Source: Flavobacteriaceae bacterium (GTDB taxonomy: Bacteria; Bacteroidota; Bacteroidia; Flavobacteriales; Flavobacteriaceae). From it: a stretch of 6,833 nt of DNA. Positions 1-5,347 of the stretch are shown in pieces. Within the stretch, counting starts at the first letter, position 1. Every line of letters starts with the position of its first letter. The position numbers were made by a program, and so were the translations under genes. Location: NCBI GenBank assembly GCA_015489265.1, contig WFZY01000332.1, positions 1 to 6,833 of the forward strand, given 5' to 3'. The notes beneath the pieces were generated by a model. The model worked only from the letters and a program-made list of their open reading frames with translations. It had not been told where the DNA came from and did not search any database.

Positions 1-733
1 AATTTTTGTTTTTGTTTTTGACAACCAACCGGTCTTTCATATTAGAAACAACTTGATTAAAATCTTTTAAAGTCAGCCGGTAAACTGCATTTTTTTCATA
101 TCCTGCTTTTGTATTCCTATAAAAAGTTCCCGATAAGAAATCTAAATCAACGGGTTCATTAAAATTAAAGGTTTTAGTAATAGATTTTACTTGAGCTTTT
201 TTACTGACTTTATCTTTGTATCGATATATTGTTGCTTGATTTTTTTCCGGATTAAAGCTGATTTGATATTGTTGCTCGTTTAATATTTTAATTTGAAAAG
301 GCACATTGATAACTTGCCATTTAGAGTTATCGGGTTGAAAAATAAAGGGACTTTTATGATAAAGATCAATCCAATAATATTTATCTTTTTTTTGATAGGA
401 GATATAACTTTTAAGTTTTTCAACAACTTTTTCGTTATGAGATCTTGATTTTAAGGTGGTGACTACCAGATTAACTTTATCACTAACGCCTCCCCAGTTA
501 AAAACCAAACTCATATTGGAAGTAAAGAAAGGGTTGTTTTCATCTTTAATGGTTACATAGCTGTCCAGTTCATAAATATTTTGTTTATGTAAATTGATAT
601 AATAGGCAATAGCCAGAGCTGCCACGAGAGCTGTCACAAACCATTTCCAGTGTGACAACAATTTAAGTAGTAATAATTTAAAATCAAAATTGGACTGTTC
701 GTCATCAAAAGCAAACTGATTATCAATATTCAT
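1..733 (-). CDS. Wzz/GumC-type polysaccharide chain-length or tyrosine-kinase protein, N-terminal part (truncated by window edge)
   Basis: An open frame runs from the ATG at 733 down to the left edge without a stop, giving 244 residues. The start follows the wza-like stop by 8 bases. Residues 1-24 look cytoplasmic (acidic, then Leu-rich), followed by SHWKWF and a membrane helix at about residues 28-47 (FVTALVAALAIAYY). A long periplasmic region follows, containing TTLKSRSH at about 97-104. A short cytoplasmic tail, one helix and then a periplasmic domain is the Wzz layout. Full-length Bacteroidota relatives usually have a second helix and often a cytoplasmic BY-kinase domain with Walker motifs. 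None of that part is in the window, so I cannot tell a Wzc-type kinase from a kinase-less GumC/Wzz. The role inferred from the family and from the wza neighbour is control of polysaccharide polymerisation and export at the inner membrane. The visible end has alternating Lys-Asn residues. Confidence 0.85.
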   Translation of the reverse strand, partial: MNIDNQFAFDDEQSNFDFKLLLLKLLSHWKWFVTALVAALAIAYYINLHKQNIYELDSYVTIKDENNPFFTSNMSLVFNWGGVSDKVNLVVTTLKSRSHNEKVVEKLKSYISYQKKDKYYWIDLYHKSPFIFQPDNSKWQVINVPFQIKILNEQQYQISFNPEKNQATIYRYKDKVSKKAQVKSITKTFNFNEPVDLDFLSGTFYRNTKAGYEKNAVYRLTLKDFNQVVSNMKDRLVVKNKNKN

Positions 734-741
734 AAAAAAAA

Positions 742-1527
742 TTATTTTACGTATTTGCTAAATAAGATTATGGTTGTAATAAGTGATAAAGCGGTAATAG
801 TTGTTGAGATACTTTGTTGCAAGGTGGTGCCGGTTCCCCAAGTTTTTTGAGGTAATGGGGGGACATAAATAACATCGTTGGGACGCATATAAAAATAAGG
901 AGATTGGACAACACCTGCATCGGTCAAATCTAAAATTTTCTTGACCAATTTGTTTTGTTCCCGCCTTATAACAGTAACCTTTTTGCGGTTTCCAACCAAG
1001 GTAATATCACTGCTACCTCCCAAAATATCAAATAAAGTGGGTTTTTCTTTATACAAAACACCTGTTCTGGGGTTTTTAACTTCTCCTAATACCGTAAAAG
1101 GCACACCTGCAAGTTTTACCTTAATGTATATATCATTCAAACTTCTGAATTGCGTCTCCAAAAGTTTACGTTTGATTATTTCTTTAACTTCTTTGAAAGT
1201 CTTACCTTCAACATATATTTTGTTAATAACAGGTAATTCAATATAGCCATTGTTATCCACCGTATAGCCGTCGAAATATAAAGAACTTTCAGAGTTCCGA
1301 TTAGAAGTTGCAATATTTTGTTGCATTTTAAAAAGGCGTTCCACCGTTTCGTTACCGGATTTTAGGTTGACATATAAAATATCATTTTTTTGAATTTTAT
1401 AAGCAGTACTATCAATAACATTATCGGGCAAATCCCCTTGTACATAAACAATATTTTTGTAGGGCACGCAAGAGCTTACGGATAGTATTAATAAAATGCT
1501 TATAAAAATGACCGGAATATTTTTCAT
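742..1527 (-). CDS. Wza-like polysaccharide export outer-membrane lipoprotein (Poly_export/SLBB)
   Basis: This 261-residue protein has a lipoprotein signal peptide: MKN, a hydrophobic core at 4-17, then a lipobox ending in C20 (VSSC), so it should be lipidated and sent to the outer membrane. The polysaccharide-export domain spans about residues 42-140 (YKIQKNDILYV, then GYIELPVINKIYVEG). An SLBB-like segment follows at about 143-195 (FTVLGEVKNPRTGVL), then MRPNDVIYVPPL at 214-225. A C-terminal hydrophobic stretch at about 240-257 (ITALSLITTIILF) ends in a basic tail. Bacteroidota Wza homologues commonly have this tail, which probably inserts in a membrane. The protein should form the periplasmic and outer-membrane conduit for capsule or exopolysaccharide, working with the Wzz/GumC-type protein encoded 8 bases downstream. 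No Shine-Dalgarno sequence is visible before the start. The start is supported by the signal peptide beginning right there. I leave the symbol blank because similarity to classical wza is at family level. Confidence 0.92.
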   Translation of the reverse strand: MKNIPVIFISILLILSVSSCVPYKNIVYVQGDLPDNVIDSTAYKIQKNDILYVNLKSGNETVERLFKMQQNIATSNRNSESSLYFDGYTVDNNGYIELPVINKIYVEGKTFKEVKEIIKRKLLETQFRSLNDIYIKVKLAGVPFTVLGEVKNPRTGVLYKEKPTLFDILGGSSDITLVGNRKKVTVIRREQNKLVKKILDLTDAGVVQSPYFYMRPNDVIYVPPLPQKTWGTGTTLQQSISTTITALSLITTIILFSKYVK

Positions 1528-1569
1528 AAATAATGAATTAGGTTAATACATTGTCACTATATTAATTTA

Positions 1570-1599
1570 CAAATATAAGATAAATTATATTTTAGTAAA
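1570..1599 (-). promoter_or_regulatory. Candidate Bacteroidota-type promoter for the polysaccharide-export genes
   Basis: Read on the minus strand, TATATTTG (1577 to 1570) matches the Bacteroidota -7 consensus TAnnTTTG exactly. A TTTAC (1599 to 1595) lies 17 bases upstream and is an imperfect -33 element (consensus TTTG or TTG). The element lies in the 77-bp gap between hflX and the wza-like gene, about 42 bases before the start codon. That leaves a short leader and suggests the export genes are transcribed independently of hflX. I saw no GC-rich hairpin in the same gap, so read-through from hflX cannot be excluded. The region is very AT-rich, which raises the odds of a chance match. Confidence 0.45.
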
Positions 1600-1604
1600 G
1601 ATTT

Positions 1605-2768
1605 TTAGGACATTTTATCTAAATCGGGATATAAAAAGTCGTTGTATGGAAAGCGTTTGATATGAATTTTTCGGACTTCATTATATAATGTATCTTTCAA
1701 TTTATCTATATTATATTTTTGGACAGCCGAAATAAATACCACCGGATTATCTGATTTTGCCAACCATGTTTTTTGTAGTGTTTCTTGTTGATTTTCAGGT
1801 AATAAATCAATTTTATTAAAAATAATCACAGAGGGCTTATCAGCAGCTTTTATTTCAGATAAAATCTGCTTGACCGTTTTCATGTGTTCCTCAAAATTGG
1901 GATGCGAAATATCTACAACATGAATCAACAAATCGGCTTCGGTTACTTCATTGAGCGTTGATTTAAAAGATTCGATCAATTGAGTCGGCAGTTTTCTGAT
2001 AAATCCAACCGTATCAGTCAGCAAAAACGGAATATTATGTACGACTATTTTTCTGACGGTGGTGTCTAAAGTTGCAAAAAGTTTGTTTTCGGCAAAAACA
2101 TCCGATTTACTCAAAACATTCATCAAAGTACTTTTTCCGACATTGGTATAACCTACCAGCGCTGCACGTACCATTTTACCACGATTACCGCGTTGGGTTG
2201 CCATTTGTTTATCAATAGCTTTCAGTTTCTTTTTTAATAGTGAAATTTTGTCACGAATAATACGACGGTCTGTTTCGATTTCCGTTTCACCGGGACCTCG
2301 CATACCGATACCTCCACGTTGGCGTTCTAAGTGTGTCCACATACCGGTTAGCCGTGGTAATAAATATTGGTATTGTGCCAATTCTACTTGGGTTCGGGCA
2401 TAAGAAGTTTGAGCCCGCTGGGCAAAGATATCAAGAATTAAACGGGTCCGGTCAATTATTTTGACTTGCAAAATTTTTTCAAGATTCTTTTGTTGTGCCG
2501 GAGATAATTCTTCATCAAAAATAACACTATCTATTTCATGTTCCTCAATATAGGTTTTAATTTCTTGTAATTTGCCTGATCCCAAAAAAGTTTTAGGGTT
2601 TGGTTTATCCAGTTTTTGCACAAAAAATTTTAAAACTACCCCACCGGCAGTTTTTGATAAAAACTCAAGTTCTTTTAGGTATTCTTCGACTTTTTCAGCC
2701 GGTTGTTGCTGATTTATAATACCGATTAAAATAACTTTTTCGTAAAAATTTTCTTTTTTTTCAATCAT
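1605..2768 (-). CDS. hflX: GTPase HflX, ribosome-associated
   Basis: This 387-residue protein is a complete HflX. The N-terminal HflX domain covers about residues 12-130 and includes KTFLGSGKLQEI (59-70) and the acidic VIFDEELSP (82-90). Next comes the glycine-rich family signature RGGIGMRGPGETE (151-163), then a basic coiled linker (about 168-200). All GTPase motifs are intact: G1 GYTNVGKS (206-213), G2 region ATLDTT (232-237), G3 DTVG (252-255), G4 NKID (318-321) and G5 SAV (347-349). The length fits a standard HflX with a short C-terminal domain. HflX proteins bind the 50S ribosomal subunit and split stalled or stressed ribosomes using GTP. They act in the cytoplasm. The start at 2768 leaves 91 bp to the divergent gene at 2860. 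Only the A-rich AGAAAG, directly abutting the ATG, is upstream, so initiation is not by a classical Shine-Dalgarno sequence. The gene is not clearly linked in function to either neighbour. Confidence 0.97.
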   Translation of the reverse strand: MIEKKENFYEKVILIGIINQQQPAEKVEEYLKELEFLSKTAGGVVLKFFVQKLDKPNPKTFLGSGKLQEIKTYIEEHEIDSVIFDEELSPAQQKNLEKILQVKIIDRTRLILDIFAQRAQTSYARTQVELAQYQYLLPRLTGMWTHLERQRGGIGMRGPGETEIETDRRIIRDKISLLKKKLKAIDKQMATQRGNRGKMVRAALVGYTNVGKSTLMNVLSKSDVFAENKLFATLDTTVRKIVVHNIPFLLTDTVGFIRKLPTQLIESFKSTLNEVTEADLLIHVVDISHPNFEEHMKTVKQILSEIKAADKPSVIIFNKIDLLPENQQETLQKTWLAKSDNPVVFISAVQKYNIDKLKDTLYNEVRKIHIKRFPYNDFLYPDLDKMS

Positions 2769-2808
2769 CTTTCTATTTATTAGTAAATAAAATTATTTAA
2801 ATATGGAA

Positions 2809-2833
2809 TTTGCCGGATTTTTTTTTATTTTTG
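2809..2833 (+). promoter_or_regulatory. Weak candidate promoter for the T9SS substrate operon
   Basis: TATTTTTG at 2826-2833 matches the Bacteroidota -7 consensus TAnnTTTG and lies 26 bases before the ATG at 2860, so the leader would be short. The only nearby -33-like element is TTTG at 2809-2812, with a 13-base spacer, shorter than the roughly 17-23 normally seen. Either the -33 is degenerate or the match arises by chance in a T-rich stretch. It lies in the 91-bp divergent gap with hflX, which contains nothing else I can name. Confidence 0.3.
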
Positions 2834-2859
2834 GCTTTATTATATAAAATAACAAAATT

Positions 2860-4410
2860 ATGAAAAGAAACAATTACTTTATATTGTTTGTGCTATTATT
2901 TGGTTTTACAACTACAAGTATTAAAGCACAGCATATTGATGCCGGACCTGACCAAACAGTTTGTAACGGCGAAACGGAGGTAAGCTTGCATGCCGACATT
3001 GGTCGTGTTCTAACCGGTCGCTACCGTGTTGAGAGTACCCCATTTAACTGGATACCAATTGATGCAACCGCACAAGACGTCATGATTACAGATGGTGGAA
3101 CCACGGGTCCATTAAGAATTGACGACCGGTATGGTAATGCTATTGATTTGCCTTTTCCGGTTTATTTTTATGGTAGAACCTACAACCAAATTGTTGTCGG
3201 TTCAAACGGGGACATTATTTTTGAGCCGAGTGTAGCTACGACTTATGATGCTTGGCCAATAGACCCGACTGAATTAATACCCAATCACACTTTACCATAT
3301 TGGGACAGTGGAAGTAATTTATCTTTTGCTTCTATTATGGGAGCTTATCATGATATAGATATTAGTGTTACTTATCCTACTGAAGAATTAAAATATATGA
3401 CTGTTGGAACGGCTCCTAACCGTAAATTTGTCATCATTTACAAAGATATTCCACAATTTAGTTGTAATAATCTTTTATCAAGCCAAGAAATCATTTTTAA
3501 TGAAAGCGACTTTTCTTTTGAAGTTCATATTAAGGAAAAACCGGTTTGCTCCGGTTGGAATGACGGTTTGGCAACATTAGGCACGCAAAATGAAGAGTTG
3601 CTACCTGATACTTGTGGTAATTATCCGGGTGATATCACCAGTTCTACTTTGCCTAATAGAAATACAGGCGCTTGGGATATTTCACCTGCTACTCCGGAAG
3701 CTTATAAATTCATACCTGATGCTAATGCTACGATTAAATGGTATGATAGTAGCAGAAATGTGGTAGGAACCGGAGCGGATGTAACAGTTCCTTTTAATCC
3801 TGTTAACGGACAAGAAACATATACGCTTGAAGTGGTTTTTGAAGATTGTCATGGCAATACTTTCTCAGAATTTGATGAAGTAACCGTATATCAATTACCA
3901 CAACCGCAAGTCAATTTACCCGAAGAAGAAATGATTTGTCAAAATGAAACCAAAATTTTAGACGGTACCGTTCAAAATGCTTCCGATTATACCAGTATTT
4001 CATACGAATGGGTAGATGGTGCTGGTACAGTTTTAGGTTCTGACCCGAAATTAACCATCACAAATGGTGGTACTTATACCATAAATATTACTGTTGACGG
4101 TTGTGTTGCCAGTTTTACAGATGTTGTAACTCCTTATCAATTTGAATGCCGTGTTCCGGAAGCTATTTCACCTAATGGTGATGGAGACAATGATCAATGG
4201 TTTTTAGATTATTTGGCTCAGAAAACCGGTATTGATAAAGTCGAAATTTTTGATCGTCGCGGGGTCTTGGTTTATGAAAAATCAGATTATACCAATGAAT
4301 TTGTTGGAAAAAACAATAAAGGAAACGATTTACCCGCAGCTACCTATTTTTATGTTATCAAACTCAAAGATGGTAAAAAACTAACCGGTTGGTTGTATTT
4401 AGCAAGATAA
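2860..4410 (+). CDS. Secreted surface protein with nidogen-like and Ig-like domains and a T9SS type B sorting domain
   Basis: This 516-residue protein has a Sec signal peptide at 1-23 (hydrophobic 6-16, cleavage after IKA, mature start QHIDAGPDQ). DAGPDQTVCNGE (27-38) is the typical opening of Ig-like repeats in Bacteroidota surface proteins. Residues about 53-285 form a nidogen-like module, with LPFPVYFYG (97-105), VVGSNGDIIF (112-121), YHDIDI (163-168), a Cys pair at 202/230 and GLATLGTQNE (236-245). Ig-like material follows at about 286-346 (IKWYDSS...VGTGADVTV) and a second Ig-like domain at about 347-425 with C360 and C415. The C-terminus (430-516) is a type B (CHU_C / gliding-motility-associated) sorting domain: CRVPEAISPNGDGDND, VEIFDRRG, LPAATYFYVIKL and a final GWLYLAR. 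Such proteins cross the outer membrane through the type IX secretion system and are shown on the surface or released. The ligand and role are unknown; adhesion is a reasonable inference. It is probably first in an operon with the two genes downstream. Confidence 0.92.
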   Translation: MKRNNYFILFVLLFGFTTTSIKAQHIDAGPDQTVCNGETEVSLHADIGRVLTGRYRVESTPFNWIPIDATAQDVMITDGGTTGPLRIDDRYGNAIDLPFPVYFYGRTYNQIVVGSNGDIIFEPSVATTYDAWPIDPTELIPNHTLPYWDSGSNLSFASIMGAYHDIDISVTYPTEELKYMTVGTAPNRKFVIIYKDIPQFSCNNLLSSQEIIFNESDFSFEVHIKEKPVCSGWNDGLATLGTQNEELLPDTCGNYPGDITSSTLPNRNTGAWDISPATPEAYKFIPDANATIKWYDSSRNVVGTGADVTVPFNPVNGQETYTLEVVFEDCHGNTFSEFDEVTVYQLPQPQVNLPEEEMICQNETKILDGTVQNASDYTSISYEWVDGAGTVLGSDPKLTITNGGTYTINITVDGCVASFTDVVTPYQFECRVPEAISPNGDGDNDQWFLDYLAQKTGIDKVEIFDRRGVLVYEKSDYTNEFVGKNNKGNDLPAATYFYVIKLKDGKKLTGWLYLAR

Positions 4411-4424
4411 AAAACTAATTAACT

Positions 4425-5336
4425 ATGAAAAAAATAATATTAAGTATTGTTGGATTCCTTTTCCTATCATTAGGAACTATCCAAGCACAACAATTACCAC
4501 ATTATACGCAATATATGTATAATATGAACATCTTGAATCCCGCTTATGCCGGTTCAAGAGGACCTGAGGTTATTTCATTCGGAACATTATATCGCAACCA
4601 ATGGTATGATGCTCCCGGAAATCCGAAAACTTTAACAGCTAATATTCATGGCGCTTTTAACGACAATAACGGTGCCGGTTTATCTTTTATTAAAGATGAA
4701 TATGGTCCTATCAAACAAAGTATGATAACAGCTGATTATTCGCATACCTTGCATTTTAGAAAATCTAATTTAGCTTTCGGTTTAAAAGCCGGCGTGAATT
4801 TATTCAATGTCAATAATGACTATTACATCGTGCATCCCAATGATCCGGTTTTAGCCAATAGTTTGAGTGATACACGTCTAAATTTGGGTGCAGGAGTGTT
4901 TTATTATACTGACAAATACTATTTATCAGTTTCCGTACCAAACTTTTTAGCTAATAAATTTAATGGAGGCAATGGTTATCAGGCTACTGACGAAGTACAC
5001 TTATTTGTTGCCGGAGGTTATGTATTTAATATTGGTAAAATATTTAAGTTAAAACCACATTTCCTATTATATAATAATATCAGCCAGTCTATTCAAGCTG
5101 ATTTGAATTTAAACTTTTTATTTTTCGATAGATTTGAATTCGGATCATCTTATCGTTTAAGCGATTCGGTGAATTTCTTATTTAATGTCCGGTTATTTGA
5201 CAGTTTGCGTTTAGGATACGCTTATGATGTTCATGTTTCGGATATTTCTTATTACAGTCCTGTATCTCATGAGTTTTTCTTAAACTATGATTGGTCACTC
5301 GGTAAAAAAGTTATGTTATCACCCAGATACTTCTAA
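4425..5336 (+). CDS. PorP/SprF-family type IX secretion outer-membrane protein
   Basis: This 303-residue protein has a Sec signal peptide (residues 1-21, cleavage after IQA) and no cysteines. The mature N-terminus carries the family hallmark QYMYNMNILNPAYAGSRG (29-46), followed by YRNQW (56-60). The rest alternates hydrophobic and polar residues as expected for a membrane beta-barrel (for example LAFGLKAGVNLF, LNLGAGVFYY, YLSVSVPNF). It ends in SPRYF with a terminal Phe, a barrel-assembly-type C-terminus. PorP is a core T9SS component in Porphyromonas gingivalis. In Flavobacterium johnsoniae the paralogue SprF is needed to secrete the adjacent type B adhesin SprB. The position 14 bp after a type B substrate gene suggests this copy serves that substrate, and I infer a substrate-specific SprF-like role rather than the core PorP. 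No Shine-Dalgarno sequence is visible. The initiation site shares 15 identical bases with that of the next gene. Confidence 0.93.
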   Translation: MKKIILSIVGFLFLSLGTIQAQQLPHYTQYMYNMNILNPAYAGSRGPEVISFGTLYRNQWYDAPGNPKTLTANIHGAFNDNNGAGLSFIKDEYGPIKQSMITADYSHTLHFRKSNLAFGLKAGVNLFNVNNDYYIVHPNDPVLANSLSDTRLNLGAGVFYYTDKYYLSVSVPNFLANKFNGGNGYQATDEVHLFVAGGYVFNIGKIFKLKPHFLLYNNISQSIQADLNLNFLFFDRFEFGSSYRLSDSVNFLFNVRLFDSLRLGYAYDVHVSDISYYSPVSHEFFLNYDWSLGKKVMLSPRYF

Positions 5337-5347
5337 AAATTATGACT

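Noticed and set aside
941..1246. A 101-codon open frame on the plus strand inside the wza-like gene
   Set aside because: It lies wholly antisense to a well-supported Wza-like gene, and its translation has no recognisable domain or signal beyond chance composition.
2774..2789. Perfect 6-bp inverted repeat (TATTTA, loop TTAG, TAAATA) just upstream of hflX
   Set aside because: The arms are all A/T, so the stem is weak, and such palindromes are expected by chance in this AT-rich gap; no regulator site can be argued from it.
2853..2860. CAAAATTA, which on the minus strand reads TAATTTTG, a possible -7 element for hflX
   Set aside because: It overlaps the start of the divergent gene, lies 85 bases from the hflX start, and has no -33 element at an acceptable distance (the nearest CAA on the plus strand is only 10 bases away).
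4411..4424. Possible internal terminator or promoter between the type B substrate and the SprF-like gene
   Set aside because: The 14-bp gap contains no hairpin and no TAnnTTTG element, which fits a continuous operon.
5342..5347. Alternative upstream start codon (Met-Thr) for the PorE-like gene
   Set aside because: It is in frame and possible, but the 5348 ATG has the same context as the preceding gene and begins the signal peptide directly; the difference is only two residues.
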